Shown: positions 8,475 to 16,983, counted from the stretch's first letter. The stretch is 64,000 bases of DNA from Halomonas campaniensis (GCF_014193375.1 NZ_JACHZF010000006.1:1-64000); one strand, 5' to 3'. A program made the numbers and translations. The notes: a model not told the origin generated them from the letters alone.

Positions 8475-9641
8475 ATGCCTGCCAACCTCATGAGACTGCC
8501 CGCCGCGCTGCTGCTGGGCGGCCTGGTGGTCGGCGGCCAGGCGCTGGCCGCCGAGACCCTGCCCGAAATAACCGTCGAGCGGATCGAGACCGAGCACCAC
8601 GACCTGCGCCTGGAGCGCATCGCCTCCGGCCTGGAGCACCCCTGGGCGGTGGCCCCGCTGCCCGACGGTCGCTTCCTGGTCAGCGAGCGCCCCGGGCGCC
8701 TGGCGCTGATCGACACGGCCGGCGAGGTCACCCACCTCGACGGCGTGCCCGACGTCAGCGCCAACGGCCAGGGCGGCCTGCTCGACGTGGTGCTGCATCC
8801 CGGCTATGGCCAGGGGGATAGCGAGCACGACTGGCTCTACGTCACCTGGAGCCAGGCCGGCAACGGCGGCACCGCCACCACCCTCTCCCGGGCGCGGCTC
8901 GACGGCGATGCCCTGGTGGACGTGGAAACGCTCTTCGTCCAGGACCGCTTCTCCGCCCCCGGGCGCCACTACGGCTCGCGCCTCGCCTGGCTGCCCGACG
9001 GCACCCTGCTGATGAGCATCGGCGACCGCGGCCGCCAGCCGCCCCGCGCCCAGGATCGCGGCGACCACGCCGGCAGCGTGCTGCGCCTCACCGAGACCGG
9101 CGGGGTGCCGGACGACAACCCCTTCGTCGACGATGATGGCGCCCTGGACGCGCTCTACAGTCGCGGCAACCGCAACATCCAGGGCATGACCGTGGCCGCC
9201 GACGGCCGGGCCTGGGCCACCGAGCACGGCCCCCTGGGCGGTGACGAGCTCAACCTCATCGAGGCCGGCGAGAACTACGGCTGGCCGGAGGTGAGCCTGG
9301 GCGTTGACTACTCGACCCGCCGGCCCATCGGCGAGGCGTCGCTGCCCGGCATGCGCGATGCCGTCCATGTCTTCGACGACCGCTTCGCCCCCTCGGGGCT
9401 GGCGGAGGTGCAGAGCGAGCGCTTCCCCGCCTGGCAGGGCGACCTGCTGGCCGGCGGCCTGCGCAGCGAACTGCTCCGGCGCCTGACCCTCGACGGCGAC
9501 CGGGTGGTCGGCAACGAGGTGATCCTCGACGGCGAGATCGGCCGCATCCGCGATGTCCGCCAGGGCCGCGACGGCGCCCTCTACCTGCTCGACGACTCGC
9601 CCCGGGGCAGCCTCTACCGGCTGGTGCCCGCCGACGGATGA
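8475..9641 (+). CDS. soluble PQQ-dependent aldose (sorbosone-type) dehydrogenase
   Basis: The 388-residue product has a signal peptide (hydrophobic core AALLLGGLVVGGQALAA) and a six-bladed propeller of the GSDH/YliI family. Recognisable segments are LEHPWAVAPLPDGRFLVSER, HPGYGQGDSEHDWLYV, GSRLAWLPDGTLLMSIGDRG, YSRGNRNIQGM and WATEHGPLGGDELN, the last holding PQQ- and calcium-site residues in the family. It should oxidise aldoses in the periplasm and pass electrons to a quinone or cytochrome. ATG 8475 has GGGGGAG upstream and begins the signal peptide. Its stop overlaps the kinase start (ATGA, 9638-9641), so it is co-translated with a two-component system. PQQ could come from the pqq operon about 40 kb to the right. 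Confidence 0.85.
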   Translation: MPANLMRLPAALLLGGLVVGGQALAAETLPEITVERIETEHHDLRLERIASGLEHPWAVAPLPDGRFLVSERPGRLALIDTAGEVTHLDGVPDVSANGQGGLLDVVLHPGYGQGDSEHDWLYVTWSQAGNGGTATTLSRARLDGDALVDVETLFVQDRFSAPGRHYGSRLAWLPDGTLLMSIGDRGRQPPRAQDRGDHAGSVLRLTETGGVPDDNPFVDDDGALDALYSRGNRNIQGMTVAADGRAWATEHGPLGGDELNLIEAGENYGWPEVSLGVDYSTRRPIGEASLPGMRDAVHVFDDRFAPSGLAEVQSERFPAWQGDLLAGGLRSELLRRLTLDGDRVVGNEVILDGEIGRIRDVRQGRDGALYLLDDSPRGSLYRLVPADG

Positions 9642-11125
9642 GGCTGCGCAACACGATCATCCTGACCGTGCTGGTGCCGCTGTTCCTGATCCTGGTGGTC
9701 TTCAGCCTGGTGGCGATCAAGGCGCTGGAGGAGAACGTGCGCTCCAAGCTGCAGACCGAGGTGCAGATCATCACCCACGCCATCGGCACCTCGCTGGGGC
9801 ATGCCATGGCCGGCGCCTCCCCCGAGTCGATGCAGGAGACGCTGCACTCCGCCTTCTCCTTCCACCGCATCTACGGCGCCTACGTCTTCGCCCCCGATGG
9901 CGAGGAGATCTACGGCCTGGGGCTCGGCGAGGCGCTGTTCGAGCCCGAGGACATCCGCGCCGTGGTCGAGGCGGGCGAGCTGACCGGCGACTACCGCCAG
10001 CACGACGGCTGGACCTACTACTCGGCACTGATGCCCCTGACCACGCCGGAGGGCGAGGTTCGCGGGGTGCTGCAGGTCAACCGGCTCAACACCGGCATCG
10101 AGAACTACACCGGCTTCATCAGCCTGCTCGCCGGCGGGGTCTTCGTGATCGGCGCGGGGGGCATCGTGTTCAGCATCTGGTGGGGGTTCCGGCGCCATAT
10201 CGAGCGGCCGCTCAATCGCCTGCTGGAGGTGATGGCGCGGGTCGAGGGCGGCGACCGGCGCCAGCGCGCCGCGGTCGGCGGGCCCCAGGAGTACCGCCGC
10301 CTGGCCTCGGCCCTCAACGGCATGCTCGATGCCATGGCCGAGAAGGATGCCGACATCGAGACCCGCCGCCTCAACGAGATCGCCCTGGAGAAGCGGCTGC
10401 GCAAGTCCCACAAGCTGGCCGAGCTGGGCGTGCTGGCCGCCGGGGTGGCCCACGAGATCGGTGCGCCGCTGACCGTGATCAACGGCCAGGCCCAGCGCCT
10501 GGCGCGCCGCGAGGTGATCGGCGACGACGAGCGGACCCGCCTCGGCCGCATCCGCCGCGAGGTGGAACGCATCGTCGAGATCGTGCGCCAGCTGATGGAG
10601 CTGGGCCGGCGCCACAACGTCGAGAAGGAGTGGCTGGCCCTGGACGACCTGGCGGCCTCGGCCGTCGCGCTGGTCGAGGAGGCGCTGGAGCGTCGGGGCA
10701 TGCGCCTGGAGCTGGACCTGCCCGACCCGCCGCCCCGGCTGCTGGCCAACGGGCAGCAGCTGACCCAGGTGCTGACCAACCTGCTGGTCAACGCCACCCA
10801 GGCCGAGACGGTTCACCGGATCCGCCTGCGGGCCCGCCAGGAGGAGGACCGGCTGCACCTGTGGTTCGAGGATGACGGCCCCGGCATCGCCGAGGCCGAC
10901 AAGGCCCGGGTGTTCGACCCCTTCTTCACCACCAAGCCGGTGGGCCAGGGCAGCGGCCTCGGCCTCTCCATGGTCCACCGCATCATCAATGACCACGGCG
11001 GGACCATCGGCGTCTTCGACAGTGCGCTCGGCGGCGCCGGCTTCGAGATCGTCCTGCCCCTCGATGACCGCCTCCAGGACGAGACGGCATCCCACGACAC
11101 CGACCCGAGAGGACGCACCACGTGA
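9638..11125 (+). CDS. membrane sensor histidine kinase
   Basis: The 495-residue protein has two membrane helices (about 7-27 and 162-182) enclosing a periplasmic sensor of about 130 residues, then HAMP (about 183-240), dimerisation/phosphoacceptor and ATPase domains. The phosphorylated His is H272 in AAGVAHEIGAPLT, a variant of the usual HEINNPL. The N-box LLVNATQA, G1 DDGPGIAE, F-box FFTTK and G2 GSGLGLSM are present, so it should be active. It overlaps the sugar dehydrogenase upstream (ATGA) and the response-regulator gene downstream (GTGA, 11122-11125), which it presumably phosphorylates. The ligand is unknown; a sugar, an oxidised product or PQQ status are guesses from context. Confidence 0.9.
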   Translation: MRLRNTIILTVLVPLFLILVVFSLVAIKALEENVRSKLQTEVQIITHAIGTSLGHAMAGASPESMQETLHSAFSFHRIYGAYVFAPDGEEIYGLGLGEALFEPEDIRAVVEAGELTGDYRQHDGWTYYSALMPLTTPEGEVRGVLQVNRLNTGIENYTGFISLLAGGVFVIGAGGIVFSIWWGFRRHIERPLNRLLEVMARVEGGDRRQRAAVGGPQEYRRLASALNGMLDAMAEKDADIETRRLNEIALEKRLRKSHKLAELGVLAAGVAHEIGAPLTVINGQAQRLARREVIGDDERTRLGRIRREVERIVEIVRQLMELGRRHNVEKEWLALDDLAASAVALVEEALERRGMRLELDLPDPPPRLLANGQQLTQVLTNLLVNATQAETVHRIRLRARQEEDRLHLWFEDDGPGIAEADKARVFDPFFTTKPVGQGSGLGLSMVHRIINDHGGTIGVFDSALGGAGFEIVLPLDDRLQDETASHDTDPRGRTT

Positions 11126-12525
11126 CCCGGAAGGACCCCGCTCTCCCCTGCCCCATCCTGATCGTCGAGGACGACCCGGCCATCCTCGAGCTGCTCGAGG
11201 AGGAGCTCCAGGAGGCCGGCCATGACACCCTGGGCGTCGGCAGCGCCGAGGAGGCCATCGCCACCCTGAGCCACAGCGAGGTGGCGATGGTGATCAGCGA
11301 CGTCCGCCTGCCCGGCATGAGCGGCATGCAGCTGCTGGAGCAGTTGCGCGCCGAGGGTAGCACGGTGGGCTTCATCGTCATCACCGCCTTCGGCACCATC
11401 GACCAGGCCGTGGAGGCGCTGAAGATCGGCGCCGACGACTTCCTGACCAAGCCGCTGGACCTGGAGAACGTCCACGAGGCGGTCTATCGGGTGCGGGAGC
11501 ATCGCCGGCTGGCCGCGCGCTTCCAGCAGGCGTCGCCACCCGGCCACTTCCACGGGATCATCGGCGAGAGCGAGGCGATGCAGTCGCTGTTCCACGATGC
11601 GGCGCGCCTGGCCAGGAGCGATGCCCCGATCCTGGTGCTCGGCGAGAGCGGCACGGGCAAGGAGCTGCTGGCCCGGGCCATCCATGCCGAGAGCCCGCGG
11701 GCCGAGGGTCCCTTCGTGGCGATCAACTGCGCCAGCATCCCGGCCGAGCTGATGGAGAGCGAGTTCTTCGGCCACGTGAAGGGCGCCTTCACCGGCGCCA
11801 GCGACGCCCGCGACGGGCTCTTCCAGTCCGCCCGCGGCGGCAGCCTGTTCCTCGACGAGATCGGCGAGATGTCACCGGGGCTCCAGGCCAAGCTCTTGCG
11901 TGCCCTGCAGGAGAAGACGGTACGCCCGGTGGGGGCGGAACGCGAGGAGCCGGTGGACGTGCGGATCATCGCCGCCACCCACCGCGACCTGGAGCAGGAG
12001 ATCGAGGCCGGCAACTTCCGCAGCGACCTGTTCTACCGGCTGGAGACCTTCTCGCTGCGCATCCCGCCGCTGCGCGAGCGCGAAGGCGACCTCGAGCGGC
12101 TGGTCACCGCGCTGATCGACAAGCATGCCGGCGCCCAGGAGAAGCGCCTGGCGCGCATCGAGCCCGCCGCCCTCCAGGCGCTGCTGGCCTACCCCTACCC
12201 GGGCAACGTCCGCGAGCTGGAGAACGCCATCATGCGCGCGGTGACGCTGGCCGAGGCCGGCGAGATCCGCCATGCCGACCTGCCGGAGCGCATCCGCGGG
12301 CATGCGGCGGAGCGGCGACGCGACACCGGCGAGGCGCTGGCCGGCCAGCTGGTGGCCAGCGCCCCGGCCCAGGCCTGGCCGAGCCTCGAGGACGTGGAGA
12401 AGCGCTATATCCGCAAGGTGCTGGAGGCCACCGGCGGCAACAAGCGGCGCACCGCCGACATCCTGGGCATCGCCCGGCGCACCCTCTACCGCCGCCTCGA
12501 GGAGGGCGAGCCCGGCGAGCCGTGA
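11122..12525 (+). CDS. NtrC-type sigma-54-dependent response regulator
   Basis: The 467-residue protein has a receiver domain (about 11-125; phosphoacceptor D60 in VISDVRLPGMSG), a sigma-54 AAA+ domain with Walker A GESGTGKE, the sigma-54 contact loop GAFTGA, Walker B GGSLFLDEIGEM and the R-finger region, and a Fis-type helix-turn-helix at the end (NKRRTADILGIARRTLYRRL). The intact GAFTGA loop indicates a true sigma-54 activator. It starts with GTG inside the kinase stop codon. Targets cannot be seen; no clear sigma-54 promoter was found next to these genes. Confidence 0.92.
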   Translation: MTRKDPALPCPILIVEDDPAILELLEEELQEAGHDTLGVGSAEEAIATLSHSEVAMVISDVRLPGMSGMQLLEQLRAEGSTVGFIVITAFGTIDQAVEALKIGADDFLTKPLDLENVHEAVYRVREHRRLAARFQQASPPGHFHGIIGESEAMQSLFHDAARLARSDAPILVLGESGTGKELLARAIHAESPRAEGPFVAINCASIPAELMESEFFGHVKGAFTGASDARDGLFQSARGGSLFLDEIGEMSPGLQAKLLRALQEKTVRPVGAEREEPVDVRIIAATHRDLEQEIEAGNFRSDLFYRLETFSLRIPPLREREGDLERLVTALIDKHAGAQEKRLARIEPAALQALLAYPYPGNVRELENAIMRAVTLAEAGEIRHADLPERIRGHAAERRRDTGEALAGQLVASAPAQAWPSLEDVEKRYIRKVLEATGGNKRRTADILGIARRTLYRRLEEGEPGEP

Positions 12526-12532
12526 GGCCTCC

Positions 12533-12553
12533 GGTCTCGGGTCTCGGGTCTCG
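12533..12553 (+). repeat. three 7-bp tandem repeats
   Basis: GGTCTCG occurs three times in tandem just after the response-regulator stop codon. It is non-coding and has no evident function. Confidence 0.9.
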
Positions 12554-12582
12554 GAAGAAGGGCGCCATGGGCAGCCGCGCAG

Positions 12583-12611
12583 AAAAACGCCCTTGCCGTG
12601 GGGCAAGGGCG
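12583..12611 (-). terminator. Rho-independent terminator for the Ala/Pro/Asp-rich protein gene
   Basis: A perfect 10-bp stem, CGCCCTTGCC (12588-12597) and GGCAAGGGCG (12602-12611), with a 4-nt loop is followed on the minus strand by TTTTT. It lies about 110 bp past the stop of the minus-strand gene that ends at 12721. Confidence 0.85.
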
Positions 12612-12720
12612 GAAGGGGCGTCAAACGGCCGGCGAAGGCTGAGGGGGATAGCGGCGGGATCGCCGGCCGCGCCATGCGACGCCAGGGGAACATCAAGAAG
12701 CACCAACGCTCACCGGAAGC

Positions 12721-13086
12721 TTACCAGCTGCTGTCCTGGCCCTCGGGCTCCTCGTCGAGCATCGGGTCCTGGGACGGGTCGGTCTGGGTCTCGCCGCTGG
12801 GCATCGGCTCGGTGCCGCCGCCGAAGCCGGGCTCATCGGCCGGGGCGCCGGGTTCCGCCGGGCTGGCCGGATCGGCCGGGGCCGCGGGGTCGGCCATGGG
12901 GTCGCTGGCGGCAGGGTCTGCCGGCGCGGCCGGATCGGCCGGGGCCGCGGGGTCGCCCGGCTGGGTGGTGGCGGCCGGGTCCTGGGCCTGCGGGTCATGC
13001 ATGTCGGCAACGGCCAGCGGACCGGTCACGAGGCCAAAGGCCACGCCGAGAATGCCGAGTGCCTTGAGGGATTCCTGGGTCTTCAT
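12721..13086 (-). CDS. secreted Ala/Pro/Asp-rich low-complexity protein
   Basis: This 121-residue protein has a signal peptide (MKTQESLKALGILGVAFGLV to about residue 27). The rest is disordered-looking: residues 35-85 are mostly repeats of Asp-Pro-Ala-Ala-Pro-Ala, and the tail is acidic and ends DSSW. No domain is recognised. A good AGGTG ribosome site precedes ATG 13086, and a strong terminator follows the gene, so it looks like a real transcription unit. The repeat region includes two copies of a 28-bp sequence. It lies next to a lipoprotein of similarly skewed composition. Roles as a cell-envelope spacer or osmotic-stress protein are guesses. Confidence 0.65.
   Translation of the reverse strand: MKTQESLKALGILGVAFGLVTGPLAVADMHDPQAQDPAATTQPGDPAAPADPAAPADPAASDPMADPAAPADPASPAEPGAPADEPGFGGGTEPMPSGETQTDPSQDPMLDEEPEGQDSSW
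12865..12955. repeat. 28-bp direct repeat within the low-complexity gene
   Basis: An identical 28-bp segment starting GGCCGGATCGGCC occurs at 12865-12892 and 12928-12955, 63 bp apart and therefore in the same codon frame. It encodes repeated Asp-Pro-Ala-Ala-Pro-Ala-Asp-Pro-Ala and suggests growth of the protein by duplication. Confidence 0.9.
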
Positions 13087-13191
13087 CCTGCACCTCCATT
13101 TCGCGGGATATCGCGGTTGTCGCGAGTGATTGACCGCCGCCGATGGCGGTCGTGGACAAGAACGAGTCGGCTCATCGGTTGGGCGAGCCGG

Positions 13192-13524
13192 TCACAGGCT
13201 GCCGGCTTCCTCGTCCTCCATCATCGGTTCCTGATCGGCCATGGGGTCGTCCATCGGATCGTCGCCCATGCCGCCGCCTTCCATGCCGCCCTCATCCATC
13301 GGGGCCGACTCCATCGCGGGGTCCTGGTCCATGGCGGGGTCATCTCCCATCGGCGGCTCCTGGGCCGGCTCCTCCATCGGGGCCTGCTGCTCCATGGGGG
13401 GCGGCTCGTCGTCGTTGCCGCACCCGGCCAGCGCCAGGCTGCCCAGCGTCATCGCGGTGATTGCCGCCAGGGCGCTCAGTCGACGACGCCTGCCTTGACG
13501 ATGATTCAACGGGTCTTGGCTCAT
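13192..13524 (-). CDS. Met-rich acidic lipoprotein
   Basis: The 110-residue product has an Arg-rich n-region, a hydrophobic stretch and a lipobox LALAGC (Cys near residue 35), so it should be lipidated and exported. The mature part is very rich in Met, Asp, Glu, Pro and Gly, with units such as DDPMDDPMADQEPMM, and has no recognisable fold. ATG 13524 has GGAGGGAGA upstream; an ATG seven codons earlier lacks one. Met/acid-rich exported proteins can bind Cu(I) or other metals, but that is speculation here. It lies between another low-complexity secreted protein and the betaine transporter genes. Confidence 0.65.
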   Translation of the reverse strand: MSQDPLNHRQGRRRRLSALAAITAMTLGSLALAGCGNDDEPPPMEQQAPMEEPAQEPPMGDDPAMDQDPAMESAPMDEGGMEGGGMGDDPMDDPMADQEPMMEDEEAGSL

Positions 13525-13880
13525 TCGGGGTCTCCCTCCCTCCATGTGGTATCAACCAGTGACTGCAGGCGCCGTGCCATCCATGCCAAAATGAAAATAA
13601 GCAATTATATATCAATAGCTTGGGATCAACCCTCGGGCGCCCGCCGGCCCCCTGCGGGCCCGGCCGGGGGTGGTGAAAAATGGCACATGGGAACGCCCTG
13701 ACACACCCGGCGCCACCGGCGGCGGCCCGTCCGTTAAGTTGAATGATCATTCAAGAATCCGTAGGGTAGGTAACCTTTCGCACCCGTCAACGCTGCCGCC
13801 TGCCTGCCAGGCTGGTGCGGCAGCGCATCGCATACGACGCCTCCTGCGTCGCGCCAGGGGCTGACAGAAAGGCATCGCCA
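13525..13880. promoter_or_regulatory. divergent promoter region with a perfect 16-bp palindrome
   Basis: This 356-bp stretch holds no gene. It contains an AT-rich island (13588-13620, with ATTATATATCAATA) unlike its surroundings, probably a promoter for the lipoprotein gene or for proV. A perfect palindrome TTGAATGATCATTCAA (13739-13754) lies 126 bp before proV. Its TTGAA/TTCAA arms resemble operators of TetR-family regulators such as BetI (recalled, not checked). The palindrome is part of TTAAGTTGAA, a string that recurs 31 bp before proX. Confidence 0.55.
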
Positions 13881-15131
13881 ATGAACGAGAACCGAAACGT
13901 CAAGATTCGGGTTCGCAACCTGAGCAAGGTCTTCGGCAGCCACCCGAAGAAGGCGCTCGAACTGCGCAACCAGGGCCTCAAGCGCCCGGAGATCTTCGAG
14001 AAGACCGGCCAGACACTGGGCCTCTCCCACATCGACTTCGACGTCTACGAGGGGGAACTGCTGGTGATCATGGGCCTGTCGGGCTCGGGGAAGTCGACCC
14101 TGATCCGCTGCCTCAACCGGCTGATCGAACCGACCGAGGGGGAGATCGTCATCGACGGCGAGGACATCCCGACGCTCGACACCAAGGCGCTGCTCGAGTG
14201 CCGCCGCCGCCACTTCTCCATGGTGTTCCAGAACTTCGCCCTCTTCCCCCATCGCACCGTGCAGCAGAACGCCGAGTTCGGCCTGGAGATCCGCGGCGTT
14301 CCCACCGAGGAGCGCGGCGAGACCGCCCGCCATGCCCTGAAGCAGGTCGGCCTGGAGGGCTGGGAGGACGCCTACCCCAACCAGCTCTCCGGCGGCATGC
14401 AGCAGCGCGTCGGCCTGGCCCGGGCGCTGGCCAACGATGCCAGCGTGCTGCTGATGGACGAGGCCTTCTCGGCCCTGGATCCGCTGATCCGCGGCGACAT
14501 GCAGCAGGAGCTGCTCGAGCTGCAGAATCGCATGCAGAAGACCACCGTCTTCATCACCCACGACCTGGACGAGGCGCTGACCATCGGCGACCGCATCATC
14601 CTGCTCAAGGATGGCGAGATCGTGCAGATCGGCACCCCCGAGGAGATCCTCACCCGCCCCGCCGACGACTATGTCCGTCGCTTCATCGAGGGCGTCGACA
14701 AGTCCCGCATCCTCACCGCCGAGCACGCCATGCGTCCGGTGCGGGCCACCGCCCGGGAGGGCGACGGCCCGCGCACCGTGCTGCGCCGCATGCACGAGCA
14801 CAACCTGGACTCCATCTACGTCACCGGCCGTGACCGCCGCCTGCACGGGCTGCTCGAGGTGGACGCCGCCCAACAGGCCGCCCAGCAGGGGCAGGACACC
14901 ATCCGCGAGGCCATGACCCAGGACTTCCGCCGCGTGACGCCGGACGAGCCGATGCACAACCTCTTCGCGATGTTCAGCGAGAAGGGCTTTCCCATCGCGG
15001 TGGTGGACGACGACCAGCGGCTGCTGGGCGTAGTGGTCAAGGGCGCCGTCCTCGATGAGCTGGCCCAGGCCGCCGAAGCGGCCCCGACGGCAGACGCCGA
15101 CAACGACACCGCAGCGGCAGGAGAACAGTAA
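13881..15131 (+). CDS. proV: glycine betaine/proline ABC transporter, ATP-binding subunit (ProV/OpuAA type)
   Basis: The 416-residue ATPase carries the ProV-specific N-terminal extension (VRNLSKVFGSHPKKALEL), Walker A GLSGSGKST (65-73), signature LSGGMQQRVGLARAL, Walker B VLLMDEAFSALDP and an H-loop in FITHDLDEA. The last 130 residues form a CBS pair, which in OpuA-type ATPases senses ionic strength. It powers uptake of betaine-type compatible solutes. ATG 13881 aligns with the family. The stop codon overlaps the permease start (TAATG). The upstream palindrome may be the operator. Confidence 0.93.
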   Translation: MNENRNVKIRVRNLSKVFGSHPKKALELRNQGLKRPEIFEKTGQTLGLSHIDFDVYEGELLVIMGLSGSGKSTLIRCLNRLIEPTEGEIVIDGEDIPTLDTKALLECRRRHFSMVFQNFALFPHRTVQQNAEFGLEIRGVPTEERGETARHALKQVGLEGWEDAYPNQLSGGMQQRVGLARALANDASVLLMDEAFSALDPLIRGDMQQELLELQNRMQKTTVFITHDLDEALTIGDRIILLKDGEIVQIGTPEEILTRPADDYVRRFIEGVDKSRILTAEHAMRPVRATAREGDGPRTVLRRMHEHNLDSIYVTGRDRRLHGLLEVDAAQQAAQQGQDTIREAMTQDFRRVTPDEPMHNLFAMFSEKGFPIAVVDDDQRLLGVVVKGAVLDELAQAAEAAPTADADNDTAAAGEQ

Positions 15132-15970
15132 TGGCGATCGAATTTCCGCGCATTCCGCTGGGCCAGTGGATCGAGGGTGGCCTCGACTGGCTGACCAGCG
15201 AGTACTCCGTGGTGACCCGCGGCATCTCACGGGTCACCCAGACCGGTATCGACGGGCTCAACGACGCCCTGATGTGGCTGCCCGAGTGGGGCCTGATGGC
15301 GATCCTGGCCGCGATCTGCTGGAGGGTGGCCAACCTGCGCCTGGCCATCGGCGCCGTGGCTGGCCTGGCGGTGATCTGGAACCTTGGGCTGTGGAACCCG
15401 ATGATCGAGACCCTGACGCTGGTGGTGATCGCCACCCTGGTGGCGGTGACCATCGCCATCCCGGTGGGCATCGCCGCGGCGCTCTCCGAGCGGCTCTACC
15501 GCGGCATCATGCCGGTGCTCGACTTCATGCAGACCATGCCCGCCTTCGTCTACCTGATCCCGGCGATCCCGTTCTTCGGCATCGGCTCGGTGTCGGCGAT
15601 CTTCGCCACGGTGATCTTCTCCATGCCGCCGGCGATCCGCTTCACCACCCTGGGCATCCGCCAGGTGCCGGTGGAGCTGATCGAGGCCGCCGACGCCTAT
15701 GGCGCCACGCGCCGCCAGAAGCTGCTCAAGGTGCAGTTGCCGATGTCGCTGCCCACGGTGATGGCCGGCATCAACCAGACCATCATGCTGGCCCTCTCCA
15801 TGGTGGTGATCGCCGCCATGATCGGCGCCGATGGCCTGGGCAGCGAGGTGTGGCGGGCCATCCAGCGGCTGCGCCCGGGGGACGGCTTCGAGGCCGGCAT
15901 CGCCGTGGTGATCCTGGCCATGCTGCTCGACCGCCTGACCCAGTCACTCCGCAAGCAGCGCAAGTCCTGA
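15131..15970 (+). CDS. proW: glycine betaine/proline ABC transporter, permease (ProW type)
   Basis: The 279-residue membrane protein has an N-terminal soluble/amphipathic part and about six helices. The permease ATPase-contact loop is IEAADAYGATRRQKLLKVQLP (the EAA motif). MVVIAAMIGADGLGSEVWRA is the usual OpuAB/ProW C-terminal segment. It starts in the last base of proV and is followed after 77 bp by the binding-protein gene, giving a VWX order. Confidence 0.93.
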   Translation: MAIEFPRIPLGQWIEGGLDWLTSEYSVVTRGISRVTQTGIDGLNDALMWLPEWGLMAILAAICWRVANLRLAIGAVAGLAVIWNLGLWNPMIETLTLVVIATLVAVTIAIPVGIAAALSERLYRGIMPVLDFMQTMPAFVYLIPAIPFFGIGSVSAIFATVIFSMPPAIRFTTLGIRQVPVELIEAADAYGATRRQKLLKVQLPMSLPTVMAGINQTIMLALSMVVIAAMIGADGLGSEVWRAIQRLRPGDGFEAGIAVVILAMLLDRLTQSLRKQRKS

Positions 15971-16016
15971 GCGTTGAGCGCCGGCCTTGAAACCGCCGGT
16001 CGCCACCCTCAGGGTA

Positions 16017-16032
16017 TTAAGTTGAACATCAA
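16017..16032 (+). promoter_or_regulatory. short inverted repeat in the proX leader sharing a string with the proV operator
   Basis: TTAAGTTGAA (16017-16026) repeats the ten bases found at 13734-13743 beside the proV palindrome, and TTGA-ACA-TCAA (16022-16032) forms a small inverted repeat just before the proX ribosome site. It may be a half-site or leader element that lets proX be controlled separately. Confidence 0.35.
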
Positions 16033-16047
16033 GAGAAGGGGAACACG

Positions 16048-16920
16048 ATGAAGAAGCACCCGCTGAACCGTCGCATCCGTCTCGCCGGCCTGGCACTGGC
16101 CACCGGCGCCGCCCTCACCGCCGGCGCCGCCCAGGCGCAGGACAAGGGCACCGTTCACCTGGCCTACGTGGAGTGGTCCTCCGAGGTCGCCTCCACCAAC
16201 GTGGTCCGCGCCGTGCTCGAGCAGGCCGGCTACGAGGTCAACATGACATCGCTCTCCGCCGCCGCCATGTGGCAGGCCATGGGCAGCGGCGATGCCGACG
16301 CCATCGTGGCCGCCTGGCTGCCCACCACCCACGCCGACTACCTCGACCGCGTCAGCGACGACGTCGAGGACCTGGGCGTGAACCTGGACGGCACCAAGCT
16401 CGGCCTGGTGGTGCCCGCCTACAGCGACGTCGAGACCATCGCCGACCTCAATGACCATGCCGACGCCTTCAACGGCGAGATCATCGGCATCGACCCCGGC
16501 GCCGGCCTGATGAGCCTGACCGAGGAGGTCATCGACACCTATGACCTCGACCTGCGCCTGCGCAGCGGCAGCGGCGCCACCATGACCGCCGCCCTGGCCA
16601 GCGCCATCGACAACGAGGAGAACATCGTCGTCACCGGCTGGACGCCCCACTGGAAGTTCGCGCGCTTCGACCTCAAGTACCTCGAGGATCCGCAGGGCGT
16701 CTACGGCGGTGCCGAGCAGATCCACACCATCGTGCGCCAGGGCCTGGCCGACGACATGCCGGAGGCCCACGCCATCCTCGACGCCTTCGAGTGGACGCCG
16801 GAGCAGATGGGCGAGGTGATGCTGATGAACCAGGAAGAGGGCTCCGACCCCTACGAGAACGCCAAGCAGTGGGTCGAGGAGAACCAGGACATCGTGGCGT
16901 CCTGGCTCGGCGAGAGCTGA
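16048..16920 (+). CDS. proX: glycine betaine ABC transporter, substrate-binding protein
   Basis: The 290-residue precursor has a signal peptide cleaved near AAQAQD. The mature protein is of the OpuAC/ProX periplasmic type: VHLAYVEWSSEVASTNVVRA, WQAMGSGDADAIVAAWLPTT, IDPGAGLMSLTEEVIDTY and VVTGWTPHWKFARFDLKYLE. The scattered Trp and Tyr residues include those that form the aromatic cage for quaternary ammonium groups in the family. GAGAAGGGG supplies the ribosome site. A strong terminator follows, so it ends the operon. Choline, betaine or proline betaine cannot be told apart from sequence alone. Confidence 0.92.
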   Translation: MKKHPLNRRIRLAGLALATGAALTAGAAQAQDKGTVHLAYVEWSSEVASTNVVRAVLEQAGYEVNMTSLSAAAMWQAMGSGDADAIVAAWLPTTHADYLDRVSDDVEDLGVNLDGTKLGLVVPAYSDVETIADLNDHADAFNGEIIGIDPGAGLMSLTEEVIDTYDLDLRLRSGSGATMTAALASAIDNEENIVVTGWTPHWKFARFDLKYLEDPQGVYGGAEQIHTIVRQGLADDMPEAHAILDAFEWTPEQMGEVMLMNQEEGSDPYENAKQWVEENQDIVASWLGES

Positions 16921-16952
16921 GGTCCATAACGGCCCGCGCGGGCCGGTGAGCA

Positions 16953-16983
16953 GGGGGAGGCACTCTCGGGTGCCTCCCCCTTT
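16953..16983 (+). terminator. Rho-independent terminator after proX
   Basis: An 11-bp stem, GGGGGAGGCAC (16953-16963) and GTGCCTCCCCC (16970-16980), with a 6-nt loop is followed by TTT. A second perfect palindrome GGCCCGCGCGGGCC (16931-16944) lies between it and the stop codon. Confidence 0.8.
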
